Positions 7,923-15,539 are shown, counted from the stretch's first letter. The stretch: 29,817 nucleotides of DNA from Hyphomonadaceae bacterium UBA2389 (GCA_002343395.1 DDSN01000051.1:1-29817), one strand, 5' to 3'. Made by a program: numbers and translations. The notes: a model not told the origin generated them from the letters alone.

Positions 7923-7986
7923 CTTAGCATCTCAGGCGAGCATGGCTCTCAAGATATTGAGTAGTTCCGAACTCGTAACAGAAAGC

Positions 7987-9213
7987 TTACCGCTCCAGAT
8001 TAAAGAGCCGGCGATGCTCGTCGATGGCGAAGTCGTCCGTCATTCCCGCGATGTAGTCGCACACCCGGCGCGCGGTCCGCGAACCGCCCGCGCCATCGCC
8101 TCCCGTCTGCCAAGCGGGAGGCAGCAATTCGGGTTCGTCCAGGAACAGTTCGAACAGCTCTCGCAGTATGCGTTTTGCGTGGCTCCGGGATCTGTTCACT
8201 CTCCAGTGCCGATACATGCGCGCCATCAAGAACCGCCGAAGGATTGCTTGGTCCTCGTTCATGGCGTCGGAGAACGCCACCAGCGGTGTACCGGCCGCAC
8301 GCACCTCTTCCACGGATGTCGGTTTCGCGGCGGCCAAACGAACGGTGGATTCCTCCACGAGATCGTCAATCCAGATTCCGATGAGACGCCGGATCGTCTC
8401 CGCGATGCTTCTAAACTCGTCGATTTCGGGGAAATCGCGCCTCACATGGTCGAGCGTACGGCCCACCATGGGCACCTCCTCGCGCAGCTCGGAGAGCGAA
8501 AACAACCCCGCGCGCAATCCATCGTCGATGTCGTGGTTATTGTAGGCGACGTCGTCGGCATGCGCAGCGACTTGCGCTTCAAGACCGGGCCATGTGTGGA
8601 TCTCGAGATCGTGCGTGGACACGTAGTCCTGGATCGCGACCGGCAGGTCCTCAAGTTTCACACCGTAGCGGATCAGCGGACCGTTGTGTTTGACCACGCC
8701 CTCCAACGTCTCCCATGTCAAGTTTAGGCCATCAAAGGTCGGGTATTTCCGCTCCAGCTTAGTCAGCACCCGGAGCGTCTGCGCGTTGTGGTCGAAACCG
8801 CCGAACCGCATCATGCAGGCGTCGAGCACATCCTCGCCGGTGTGCCCGAACGGCGGATGGCCGAGGTCGTGTGCAATGCCGAGGCATTCCGCCAGATCGT
8901 CGTCCAACCCCATTTGCCGGGCGATGGCGCGCGCGATCTGCGCCACCTCCAGGGAGTGGGTGAGACGCGTGCGATAATGGTCGCCCTCGTGGGCGACGAA
9001 TACTTGAGTTTTGCCCTTCAAGCGACGGAACGCGCTCGCATGGACAATGCGGTCTCGATCCCGCTCGAATGGGTTTCGGGTGCGACTTTCGGGCTCCTGA
9101 TGGAGGCGCCCGCGCGTGCGCCCTGGGTCGGTCGCGTACGCTGCGCGCCCCCCGCGCGCAAACCGCACGCGCTCTGCCGTCTTGCGTCCCGCTCCTTTCG
9201 CCCCATCCGCCAC
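7987..9213 (-). CDS. dgt: dGTPase-like HD-domain nucleotide triphosphohydrolase
   Basis: Members of this family hydrolyse dNTPs to deoxynucleoside and tripolyphosphate. The 408-residue length and sequence fit the shorter 'dGTPase-like' type found in alphaproteobacteria. Motifs: FRRLKGKTQVF (62–72), the first metal-binding His in THSLEV (His86), and the HD pair in AHDLGHPPFGHTGED (His115–Asp116). The substrate range cannot be read from the sequence. The start is a GTG at 9213; there is no nearby in-frame ATG. The gene is divergent from the Fe-S carrier gene (82 bp apart), a common pairing, and is probably the first gene of the run ending in serS. Confidence 0.92.
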   Translation of the reverse strand: MADGAKGAGRKTAERVRFARGGRAAYATDPGRTRGRLHQEPESRTRNPFERDRDRIVHASAFRRLKGKTQVFVAHEGDHYRTRLTHSLEVAQIARAIARQMGLDDDLAECLGIAHDLGHPPFGHTGEDVLDACMMRFGGFDHNAQTLRVLTKLERKYPTFDGLNLTWETLEGVVKHNGPLIRYGVKLEDLPVAIQDYVSTHDLEIHTWPGLEAQVAAHADDVAYNNHDIDDGLRAGLFSLSELREEVPMVGRTLDHVRRDFPEIDEFRSIAETIRRLIGIWIDDLVEESTVRLAAAKPTSVEEVRAAGTPLVAFSDAMNEDQAILRRFLMARMYRHWRVNRSRSHAKRILRELFELFLDEPELLPPAWQTGGDGAGGSRTARRVCDYIAGMTDDFAIDEHRRLFNLER

Positions 9214-9242
9214 GTTAGGCGCTCCCGTTTGCGTTCAAAGGA

Positions 9243-9252
9243 CCATATATGG
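9243..9252. promoter_or_regulatory. Palindrome in the dgt / Fe-S carrier divergent intergenic region
   Basis: CCATATATGG is a perfect 10-bp palindrome in the only AT-rich part of the 82-bp gap between two divergent genes. It may overlap a promoter or bind a dimeric regulator; neither can be shown from the sequence. A clear Shine-Dalgarno (GAAGG) lies 7 nt before the carrier ATG at 9296. Confidence 0.3.
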
Positions 9253-9295
9253 ATACTCAGCACTTGAGAAATCGGCGACGTCTGAAGGTTAATGA

Positions 9296-9622
9296 ATGGC
9301 AGGGATTGCGCTTTCGGCCACGGCGGCCGACCGCATCAAGGCGGTGGTGGCGACGGAACCCCCTGGGGCCGGGTTGCGCGTCGCCGTCGAAGGCGGCGGC
9401 TGTTCGGGCTTCCAATACGACATCGCCGTGGCGGCGTTTCCTGGCCCCGACGATCATATCGTCGAACGCGACGGGGCGCGGCTTTTCGTGGATCCTGTCT
9501 CCCTTCCGTTTCTCCTCGGTTCCGAGGTCGATTGGGTGGACGAACTCATTGGCGCCTCGTTCAAAGTCAGAAACCCCAACGCCAAGAGCAGCTGCGGCTG
9601 CGGCGTGAGCTTTTCGATCTGA
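9296..9622 (+). CDS. erpA: A-type iron-sulfur cluster carrier (ErpA/IscA family)
   Basis: A-type carriers receive Fe-S clusters from the Suf or Isc scaffold and deliver them to target enzymes. The 108-residue protein has the three invariant cysteines: Cys36 in GGGCSGF and Cys100/Cys102 in SSCGCG near the C-terminus. The usual VEGGGCSGFQY and FKVRNPNAKSSCGCG blocks are present. The neighbourhood (divergent from dgt) favours the ErpA assignment, but ErpA, IscA and SufA are hard to separate by eye. GAAGG 7 nt upstream supports the start. The TGA shares its A with the ATG of the Sel1-repeat gene. Confidence 0.9.
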   Translation: MAGIALSATAADRIKAVVATEPPGAGLRVAVEGGGCSGFQYDIAVAAFPGPDDHIVERDGARLFVDPVSLPFLLGSEVDWVDELIGASFKVRNPNAKSSCGCGVSFSI

Positions 9623-10248
9623 TGTCCGGCGCACCGAAGCTCGAACGGGGCCTCGACGCGTTCGACCGGCGCGACTGGAAACGCGCGCGCCGCCTCTTCG
9701 AAGAAACCTTGCAGGACGAACCGCGTGCTTCGGGCTTCTACCATTTGGGGCTGTTGTATTGGCGCGGCCTAGGCGGCGGCGTGGATAAGGTCGCAGCCGC
9801 CGACTGTTTCGCGCGCGCGGCGGAAGATGGGCATCCCAGCGCTCAGACCGCCTACGGCATCGCGCTGCGATCAGGCGTCGGCGTCGTCAAGGACGTCGAT
9901 GCCGCACGCGCGCAGTTTCGCTCGGCCGCTGGCGCTGGAGACCGCGAAGCCATGGTGCAACTGGCCACCATGTGCGAGCCAGACGAGGCAAAGCGTTGGC
10001 TCTTGCGCGCCTCTGAACTCGGCTACGCGCCGTCGATGCTGCATCTATCCGACATGCTCATGCGTACGGATCCGATCGAGGCTCTGTCATGGCTCTATGC
10101 CGCAGTGGCGCTCGCCGGTGACGACGCAGCCAGAAAACGCGCCGCCGCTCTCGCGCGCGAGATGAGCGCTTCGGAAATCGACGCCGCGGAGAAAGCAGGC
10201 CGCGCCTACGCCAAAGGCATTCAGCAACGCGCGCGAGATGCCCGATGA
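9622..10248 (+). CDS. Sel1-like repeat (TPR-type) protein
   Basis: The 208-residue protein consists of short alpha-helical Sel1/TPR-like repeats, a scaffold for protein–protein contacts. Repeats are visible as FYHLGLLYWRGLGGGVDKVAAADCFARAAEDGHPSAQTAYGIALRSGVGVVKDVDAARAQFRSAAGAGD (about residues 40–105), with the A-x-x-x-Y/L-G-x-G-V-x-x-D pattern, followed by weaker repeats to about 170. No signal peptide is seen. An open frame continues upstream to 9292 over the carrier gene, but that part is a shadow. The ATG at 9622 overlaps the carrier stop (TGATG) and the end overlaps the nitroreductase start by 4 bp, so the three genes are probably translated together. The binding partner is unknown. Confidence 0.85.
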   Translation: MSGAPKLERGLDAFDRRDWKRARRLFEETLQDEPRASGFYHLGLLYWRGLGGGVDKVAAADCFARAAEDGHPSAQTAYGIALRSGVGVVKDVDAARAQFRSAAGAGDREAMVQLATMCEPDEAKRWLLRASELGYAPSMLHLSDMLMRTDPIEALSWLYAAVALAGDDAARKRAAALAREMSASEIDAAEKAGRAYAKGIQQRARDAR

Positions 10249-10910
10249 ATGTCACAGACGCCCTGCACACCCGCATTTCGGTGCGCGCGTTCAAATCGGA
10301 TGCCGTGCCCGAAGCTCTGGTGCGCGAGATCGTTGATGTGGCGCGCTGGGCGCCTTCGGGGGGCAACGTGCAGCCCTGGCGCGTAATCGCAGTGGCCGGC
10401 GCCGAGAAGGACGCTTTGATAACCTTGGCGAAAGCCAACTTGCCAGGCGATGAGGGCGACCGGCCGATCTATCCGCCCGACCTCTGGGAACCACACCGCT
10501 CGCGGCGGTTCAAGGTGGGCGAAGACATGTACTCTATTCTTGGCATTCCGCGTGAGAACAAAGCCGCGCGACTGATGCAGATGGCGCGCAACTTCGAGTT
10601 TTTCGGCGCGCCGTGCGCCCTCTTCTTTGTCATTGACCGGCGCATGGGTCATGGCCAATGGGCGCACCTGGGCATGCTCATGCAGTCGATCGCGCTAGCT
10701 GCATGGGAACGCGGCGTTGCGAGCTGCATGCAAGAGGCCTGGGCGCGCATGCGCACGCCGCTGCACGCGCATTTCGGTCTCGGCGAAACCGAGATGGTCT
10801 ATTGTGGCATGGCGCTCGGCTACGCCGATGACGCCGCGCCGATCAACACACTGCGCTCCGACCGCGCCGAAGTGGACGAGATCACAGAGTTCAAGGGGTT
10901 TGGGAGCTAG
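10245..10910 (+). CDS. Nitroreductase-family flavoprotein
   Basis: FMN-dependent NAD(P)H oxidoreductase of the nitroreductase fold; natural substrates are usually unknown. The 221-residue protein opens with the FMN phosphate-binding RISVRAF (residues 10–16) and contains WAPSGGNVQPWR, another cofactor-binding block, and a C-terminal LGYADDAAPINTLRSDR. The middle part, GHGQWAHLGMLMQSIALAAWERGVASCMQEAW, matches the helix at the dimer interface. It overlaps the Sel1 gene by 4 bp. Its stop lies 5 bp from the stop of the convergent membrane-protein gene. Confidence 0.9.
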   Translation: MNVTDALHTRISVRAFKSDAVPEALVREIVDVARWAPSGGNVQPWRVIAVAGAEKDALITLAKANLPGDEGDRPIYPPDLWEPHRSRRFKVGEDMYSILGIPRENKAARLMQMARNFEFFGAPCALFFVIDRRMGHGQWAHLGMLMQSIALAAWERGVASCMQEAWARMRTPLHAHFGLGETEMVYCGMALGYADDAAPINTLRSDRAEVDEITEFKGFGS

Positions 10911-10915
10911 AGCGC

Positions 10916-11245
10916 CTATTCCCTCGCCCGAGCGTTTCCGAGAACGCCGTCTTCCGCGAAATCGATCACGGCGTAGAGAACGCCCATGAACACCAGCCAA
11001 AGGATAGGCGCGATGAGAAATGGCATGGCGAGGTGATGGTCGGCGGCGAACGCGCTCCAGGCGGATTTCACGCCGACGAAGGCCGCAATCGGGTAAATCC
11101 AGCATAGAAGTTCGGCGATCAGCAAGGCCATCGGCGAACGCCACAATTCGCGCTCCTCCGGCGTGAGCAATCGTACGGCCAACCCGAGGCTCGCCACGCC
11201 AACGCAGACATGAAACGCCGTAAAGGCCCACAAGATGACGGTCAT
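10916..11245 (-). CDS. Small membrane protein of unknown function
   Basis: I do not recognise this 109-residue protein. It has three to four hydrophobic segments (about residues 3–25, 40–60, 73–95), separated by LLTPEERELWRSP and SAWSAFAADHHLAMP. The pattern resembles small uncharacterised integral membrane proteins. It stands alone between two plus-strand genes, with 61 bp before the divergent xthA. The high confidence that it is coding comes from the consistent hydrophobic pattern and tight fit between neighbours. Confidence 0.7.
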   Translation of the reverse strand: MTVILWAFTAFHVCVGVASLGLAVRLLTPEERELWRSPMALLIAELLCWIYPIAAFVGVKSAWSAFAADHHLAMPFLIAPILWLVFMGVLYAVIDFAEDGVLGNARARE

Positions 11246-11306
11246 CGACGCATACTACCTCGTCACCCCCCTTTAGGGGAGGGCTTTCTCTGCTAGGACT
11301 GCGCCC

Positions 11307-12089
11307 ATGCCCCTCAAGATCGCCACCTGGAACGTGAACTCCATTCTCGCGCGGCTGCCGACTGCGTTGAAAGTCTTCGAAGCGGTCAACGCCGACGTCT
11401 GGTGTTTGCAGGAGATCAAATGCGAAGACCCGCGGTTCCCGCGCCTCGAATTCGAAGCCATGGGCTACAATATCGAGACCCTTGGGCAGAAGAGCTATAA
11501 TGGCGTCGCCCTCCTGTCGAAGCACCGCGTCGAGGAAACCGTGCGAGGCGTTCCGGGGTTGAACCACGACCAAGCGCGCTACCTCGAAGCCGTGATCGCG
11601 GCGCCTGAAGGGCCAGTGCGTGTCGCCTCGATCTACGCACCGAATGGAAACCCGCCCGACACCGACAAATTTAAGCTGAAGATCGAGTTCATGGATGCGC
11701 TCGCCGCGCATGCGCGCGATCTGCTCAAACTTGAAGAGCGCACGATCCTCGCGGGCGATTACAACGTCATTCCGCGCAACGAGGATTGCTGGGATCCGCG
11801 CGCTTGGGAAGGCGACGCACTCTTCAGACCGGAGACCCGCGCGGCGTATCGCTCCCTGCTCAATCTCGGTTACGCGGACGCGTACATGCAGAGTGATGCG
11901 TCAGCGCATACATACACGTTCTGGGACTACCAAGCCGGCGCTTGGGCTAAGGACCACGGCATCCGCATCGATCACTTACTGCTGTCGCCACAAGCCGCCG
12001 ACCGGCTGGAGAGTGTGGAAATTTACAAGCAAGCGCGCGCACTGGAGAAAGCCAGCGATCACGTGCCGATCATCGCCACTCTTGGTTGA
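11307..12089 (+). CDS. xthA: Exodeoxyribonuclease III (AP endonuclease)
   Basis: XthA cuts DNA at abasic sites and has 3'-to-5' exonuclease and 3'-phosphatase activity in base excision repair. The 260-residue protein has the full endonuclease/exonuclease/phosphatase set: Asn9 in TWNVNS, Glu36 in LQEIK, Tyr110 in SIYAPNG, Asp151 and Asn153 in GDYNV, Asp222 in RIDHLLLS, and Asp251–His252 in SDHVPI. The length and N-terminal KIATWNVNSI fit the E. coli XthA-like group. It has its own 61-bp upstream gap and ends 27 bp before the convergent yacG stop. Confidence 0.96.
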   Translation: MPLKIATWNVNSILARLPTALKVFEAVNADVWCLQEIKCEDPRFPRLEFEAMGYNIETLGQKSYNGVALLSKHRVEETVRGVPGLNHDQARYLEAVIAAPEGPVRVASIYAPNGNPPDTDKFKLKIEFMDALAAHARDLLKLEERTILAGDYNVIPRNEDCWDPRAWEGDALFRPETRAAYRSLLNLGYADAYMQSDASAHTYTFWDYQAGAWAKDHGIRIDHLLLSPQAADRLESVEIYKQARALEKASDHVPIIATLG

Positions 12090-12116
12090 AGGCGCATTTC
12101 TGGGCGCGCAAACCGC

Positions 12117-12302
12117 CTACCTGCTCGTTCGATCTTCGTCGTCGGGCTCGTCTTCCTGCGTGGCGGGGATCGCATAAGCGCCAGAGAACCAGCGATTAAG
12201 GTCCACGTCAGCGCACCGCTTCGAGCAGAAGGGCTTGTATTTCTCGTCCTTTGGCTTGCCGCAAATCACGCATCCGCCAGCTGTGCGCGAGTCGTCGGTC
12301 AT
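12117..12302 (-). CDS. yacG: Zinc-binding DNA gyrase inhibitor YacG
   Basis: YacG family proteins bind zinc and, in E. coli, inhibit DNA gyrase. The 61-residue protein has the family's four cysteines: Cys11, Cys14 (CVIC), Cys26 and Cys30 (FCSKRC), followed by ADVDLNRWFSGAYAIP, a diagnostic block, and an acidic tail. The longer open frame to 12404 is a shadow of the RNase gene; the ATG at 12302 overlaps the RNase stop by 4 bp. The order infA–maf–RNase E/G–yacG is conserved in alphaproteobacteria. Confidence 0.94.
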   Translation of the reverse strand: MTDDSRTAGGCVICGKPKDEKYKPFCSKRCADVDLNRWFSGAYAIPATQEDEPDDEDRTSR

Positions 12303-13393
12303 AGCGCCCTCACGTCGATTTTGTCGCGCGCCCACGCCGCGTCGGCAGGTGCGGCATCCAGGCGCCAACGCATGCCCATGCGGTTCGTCAACGCTTCGCG
12401 CCACGCTATCACGTCGCTATCCAGCCACGCCTTAACCTCCGGCGCGACAACACACGCGATTTTCCGCCCCCCATGCGCATTTCCCTCACGCTCAATCACG
12501 CGCAAAGCCATGAGCGCCACGGTTTCAACACTGAGCCGCCCATCTACGTCGCGGGTCTGTTCGTGCAAAGGCCGGCGAAGCTGCGCGCGGGTCAGCTCAT
12601 ACACGCCGAAACGAGAAAGGCCGCCGTACTGGACGCTCCAAGGATCGTCTGCGAACGCAGAGCGTAAGGCGTCGTCCAAGGATTTGCCGTGGAGCTTGTT
12701 TCGTAGCGAAACGAAATCGATAGCGATGATGCCACCGAGATTGCGCATCCTGATCTGTCGCGCCGCCTCCCGAGCCGCCGCGATGTTGAGATCGAGGGCG
12801 AAGCGTTCGGCGTCACTGGAGCCCGTACGCCCACTCGCATCGACATCGATCGCGACAAGCGCCGCCGTGGGTTCGATCGTCAACATCCCTCCATCGGGTA
12901 TCGGCGCTGAACGCGCCAAGGCCTGGTCCACTGCGGCGTCGAGAAGCCCCCGCGTTCGCGGGTCGCTCGCCTTATCCACGGGAAGATCCTCGTCGCACTC
13001 AGGGCGCGCGAAACGATGAGGCTTGTCGCCGTCGTGGCGAACCTCTCGAAGCTCAACCACGGGGTTCTTGGCGCGCGCGGCCTCACGCGCAACGGAAACC
13101 AGCACGTTCGCCCCTTCAGCGAGGGCCACGCGCTCACGCCCCAAGCGCGCGCGGCCATCATTGCCCAAGGGCAGGAACCCTCGCTCTTCCGACAACCCAA
13201 GATCCAGGTAGGCGCCGCGCCGCCGGCGGTCGATTTCGCGCACGCGGGCGAAGTACGTCTCGCCCCAGCGCGCGCGCCGACCGTCATCGCTCCACCGCGC
13301 GATCCTCAAAGCGATCGGCCTGCCAGCACGCACGAGCGCCTCGCGCGTCTCGCCGATCGCGGCGTCGATCCAGGTCTCTAGGCGCTCGCTCAC
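12299..13393 (-). CDS. Short RNase E/G-family ribonuclease
   Basis: Endoribonuclease of the Rne/Rng family, acting in RNA processing and decay. The 364-residue protein is much shorter than RNase E and lacks a C-terminal degradosome scaffold. An S1-like region (about 45–115: RGAYLDLGLSEERGFLPL) precedes the catalytic core. The two metal-binding aspartates are visible in ALVAIDVDASG (Asp183) and GGIIAIDFVSL (Asp226), with LDLNIAAAREAARQIRMRNLGG between them. After LTRAQLRRPLHEQ, where the Zn-link CPxC motif normally comes, there are no cysteines (QTRDVDGRLSVET). Thus the protein may form dimers differently. Each end overlaps its neighbour (maf and yacG) by 4 bp. Symbol left empty because the short form is neither clearly rne nor rng. 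Confidence 0.9.
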   Translation of the reverse strand: MSERLETWIDAAIGETREALVRAGRPIALRIARWSDDGRRARWGETYFARVREIDRRRRGAYLDLGLSEERGFLPLGNDGRARLGRERVALAEGANVLVSVAREAARAKNPVVELREVRHDGDKPHRFARPECDEDLPVDKASDPRTRGLLDAAVDQALARSAPIPDGGMLTIEPTAALVAIDVDASGRTGSSDAERFALDLNIAAAREAARQIRMRNLGGIIAIDFVSLRNKLHGKSLDDALRSAFADDPWSVQYGGLSRFGVYELTRAQLRRPLHEQTRDVDGRLSVETVALMALRVIEREGNAHGGRKIACVVAPEVKAWLDSDVIAWREALTNRMGMRWRLDAAPADAAWARDKIDVRAL

Positions 13394-13947
13394 GCCGCGC
13401 CTTCGAGCAGATTCGCGGTTTCATAGAGCGGCAACCCTACGACATTGCTGTAGGAGCCGATCATCGAGACGACGAAGCGGGCGGCGCGCCCCTGAACGGC
13501 GTAGCCGCCAGCCTTCCCCTTCCACTCGCCGCTGGCGATGTACGCCTCAATCTCGCGCTGTGACAAAGGCTTGAACACCACGCGCGTTGTCGAAACGCGC
13601 GTGGCCGTTGCGGACCCAGCACGACGCAGAGCTACCGCTGTGTAGACACGATGAGTGCGCCCCGAGAGCAACGTCAGGCAGGCCTTCGCTTCGTCTTCTG
13701 TTTCAGCTTTCGGCAAGATGCGACGGCCAACCGCCACGACCGTATCGGCGCCGAGCACATGAGCAGCGCCAGCCCCTATCGCCTCCGCCTTCGCACGCGC
13801 CAGACGCAGCGCAAGAGCGCGTGGCGTCTCGCCCTTCAACGGCGTTTCATCGATGTCCGCCTGGGTGACAGCGTCGGGGACAATGCCGATTTGCTTAAGC
13901 AGCTCAAGCCGCCGTGGGCTCGCGCTCGCCAGCACGAGGCGTCTCAT
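13390..13947 (-). CDS. maf: Maf-family nucleoside triphosphate pyrophosphatase
   Basis: Maf proteins hydrolyse the alpha–beta phosphate bond of dTTP/UTP or modified nucleotides, a house-cleaning role. The 185-residue protein shows LASASPRRLELLKQ at the N-terminus (substrate phosphate loop), DIDETPLKGETP, VLGADTVVAV with the catalytic Asp, LSGRTHRVYTAVAL, and GGYAVQGRAARFV followed by GSYSNVVGLPLYET. The last block favours the dTTP/UTP (YhdE-like) group over the YceF group, which I judge probable rather than certain. It overlaps the SDR gene and the RNase gene by 4 bp each. Confidence 0.93.
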   Translation of the reverse strand: MRRLVLASASPRRLELLKQIGIVPDAVTQADIDETPLKGETPRALALRLARAKAEAIGAGAAHVLGADTVVAVGRRILPKAETEDEAKACLTLLSGRTHRVYTAVALRRAGSATATRVSTTRVVFKPLSQREIEAYIASGEWKGKAGGYAVQGRAARFVVSMIGSYSNVVGLPLYETANLLEGAA

Positions 13948-14816
13948 GACCGTTTCAGAAAGCCCAAGCGTTGCGCAAAAATGCGATCAACCATGCGCGG
14001 CGGCAGCATCTTGGGCAGCCGCCAGTCCAAGAATGGGCGGCGAAGGATCGCATACCTCACCTTTGGTTTGGGGGCGCTCAGGCAACGCCAAACCAAATCG
14101 CCAACGGCGGATGGGGGGAGTCCCTCGCGTCCCTGCTGAAGCATGTAGTTTACAACCCGCCCGATAGCAGGACCATAGGCGGTGTTCGAGAAGCGCTTGA
14201 GATCGTTTTGTTCGGCCTTGTCCCAAATTGGCGTTGCGATGGCGCCTGGACCAATGACGATCACATCGATGCCATAAAGCATAAGCTCGCGTCGCAGAGA
14301 TTGCGAATAACCTTCGAGCGCGAATTTCGAAGCGGAATACGGACCGACGAAGGGTGATCCGTTCTGCCCGCCTACTGATGATATCATGACGATGCGGCCA
14401 GGGGGGCCAGTGCGCGCTTCATCAGCACCGAGCAAATCCGCGAATGCGCGCGTGACGTTATGCACGCCAAACACATTGATCTCGAACTGCCGACGAAGTT
14501 CGTCCGTATCCAGATGCAAAAGCGGCCCGGGCACCGCGATGCCCGCGTTGTTGACGAGACCGAACAGCTTTCGTGGGCCGAGCGCCTCGGCCACCCGGGC
14601 AGCGCCCGCGCGCACGCCCGCCTCGTCCGCGACATCGAACAGAAGCGGCGTTACCGAAGCTCCGAACTCCGCCTTCAGGCCGTCCGCGTCCGCTTGCTTG
14701 CGCACGCTGGCGAACACATGTGCACCGTTGCGGACCGCCGAGGCCACGGCCGCACGCCCAATGCCGGTTGAAGCGCCCGTCACGACGACGGCGCGATCGA
14801 GAGAGCCTGTTGTCAT
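13944..14816 (-). CDS. Short-chain dehydrogenase/reductase (SDR)
   Basis: NAD(P)-dependent classical SDR of unknown substrate. The 290-residue protein has the cofactor motif TGASTGIG (residues 13–20), NNAG (89–92), Ser in MISSVGG (about 146–147) and the YSASK catalytic pair (Tyr160, Lys164). FDVAD (60–64) binds the adenine side. The basic residue in SVRK (near 38–40) at the end of the second strand suggests NADP preference, an inference only. A C-terminal tail of about 70 residues contains a Pro/Arg-rich LRRPFLDWRLPKMLPPRMVD. This gene sits between infA and maf, which are normally adjacent in alphaproteobacteria, and overlaps both by 4 bp. Confidence 0.92.
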   Translation of the reverse strand: MTTGSLDRAVVVTGASTGIGRAAVASAVRNGAHVFASVRKQADADGLKAEFGASVTPLLFDVADEAGVRAGAARVAEALGPRKLFGLVNNAGIAVPGPLLHLDTDELRRQFEINVFGVHNVTRAFADLLGADEARTGPPGRIVMISSVGGQNGSPFVGPYSASKFALEGYSQSLRRELMLYGIDVIVIGPGAIATPIWDKAEQNDLKRFSNTAYGPAIGRVVNYMLQQGREGLPPSAVGDLVWRCLSAPKPKVRYAILRRPFLDWRLPKMLPPRMVDRIFAQRLGFLKRS

Positions 14817-15031
14817 TTAAACCTGTACGTCACCCTGCCTTTAGTCAGGTCATAAGGCGACATCTCGACCAGCACCTTATCGCCCGCCAACACCCGGATG
14901 CGGTTCTTGCGCATCTTTCCCGCCGTGTGACCGATGATCTGGTGGCCGTTCTCCAATTCGATGCGGAACGTGGCGTTGGGCAAAAGCTCAATGACCGTCC
15001 CGGCAAACTCTAATAGCTCTTCTTTCGACAT
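14813..15031 (-). CDS. infA: Translation initiation factor IF-1
   Basis: IF-1 occupies the 30S A site during initiation. The 72-residue protein is the normal length and is a single S1/OB fold: MSKEELLEFAGTVIELLPNATFRIELENG, then IGHTAGKMRKNRIRVLAGDKVLVEMSPYDLTKGRVTYRFK. A GAGGAG sequence just before the ATG is a good ribosome-binding site. A possible promoter (TATAAG with TCGACG 17 bp away) lies 32–60 bp upstream. The last codons overlap the SDR start by 4 bp, an unusual partner. Confidence 0.97.
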   Translation of the reverse strand: MSKEELLEFAGTVIELLPNATFRIELENGHQIIGHTAGKMRKNRIRVLAGDKVLVEMSPYDLTKGRVTYRFK

Positions 15032-15062
15032 TCTCTCCTCATGATTCCGGCTAGGGCCGGGC

Positions 15063-15091
15063 CTTATAGGCCTCCGCGATCACCCCGTCGA
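15063..15091 (-). promoter_or_regulatory. Candidate sigma-70 promoter for infA
   Basis: Reading the minus strand, TCGACG (−35-like, 4 of 6) is separated by 17 nt from TATAAG (−10-like, 5 of 6), ending 32 bp before the infA ATG. The −10 hexamer sits in a short inverted repeat, GGCCT-TAT-AGGCC on the plus strand. The −35 lies inside the end of the phosphatase gene. Prediction by eye only. Confidence 0.33.
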
Positions 15092-15535
15092 TGGGCGTGG
15101 GAATCGGTTGGCGATACGCTTCGCAAGCGCATCCCGGACCGCCCGGTACTCCATAAGCACCTGATCACGCGAACCTTCCGCGAGGGAGGGGTCGAAGGTC
15201 GGCCAATATTCAGCGCTGAGCCCCAAGGCGGGCACTAGGTCAAGCGCGCGGTGGTGCGCCTCTGGGCTGAGCGAAACAATGACATCGAACGTCCCTTCAT
15301 CGTAGTCCTCTCCGTACCAGTCAAAAGCGCGCGGACGCCATCCAGCGATGTCGCCCCCAATCTCGTCCATGATGGCCGCCGCCATGGCGCTCACCTCCCC
15401 AGCCGGACGCACGCCAGCGCTCTCGACGCGCACCAGGGGACCAAACTGCATGCGCATGAGTTCCGCCGCCATCGGCGACCGGATCGCGTTGTGGGTACAG
15501 GCGAAAAGCACCGAGCGCGGCGCCTCTGGCGGCAT
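15080..15535 (-). CDS. Low-molecular-weight protein-tyrosine-phosphatase-like protein
   Basis: Member of the low-molecular-weight phosphatase / arsenate reductase superfamily. The P-loop C-x5-R is visible as CTHNAIRS (Cys13 to Arg19). The family's catalytic Asp is probably in YWPTFDPS (about residue 120), and FDVIVSLSPEAHH is the conserved central strand. The frame is open to 15601, but the first 22 residues overlap the previous gene; the ATG at 15535 gives 151 residues, usual for the family. The position between UPF0262 and infA is conserved in alphaproteobacteria. The physiological substrate is unknown; nothing else here suggests arsenic resistance. Confidence 0.88.
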   Translation of the reverse strand: MPPEAPRSVLFACTHNAIRSPMAAELMRMQFGPLVRVESAGVRPAGEVSAMAAAIMDEIGGDIAGWRPRAFDWYGEDYDEGTFDVIVSLSPEAHHRALDLVPALGLSAEYWPTFDPSLAEGSRDQVLMEYRAVRDALAKRIANRFPRPSTG

Positions 15536-15539
15536 GGCC

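Noticed and set aside
9292..9621. Upstream extension of the Sel1-repeat open frame over the Fe-S carrier gene
   Set aside because: The extension reads as Arg-rich shadow sequence; Sel1 similarity begins after the ATG at 9622 that overlaps the carrier stop.
10695..11711. 338-residue minus-strand open frame over the nitroreductase, membrane protein and xthA region
   Set aside because: It covers three well-supported genes in other frames and has no recognisable motif.
15080..15535. Arsenate reductase assignment and arsenic resistance cluster
   Set aside because: The P-loop is shared by phosphatases and reductases, and no arsR, arsB or acr3-like gene is nearby; the conserved infA neighbourhood fits the phosphatase-like family.
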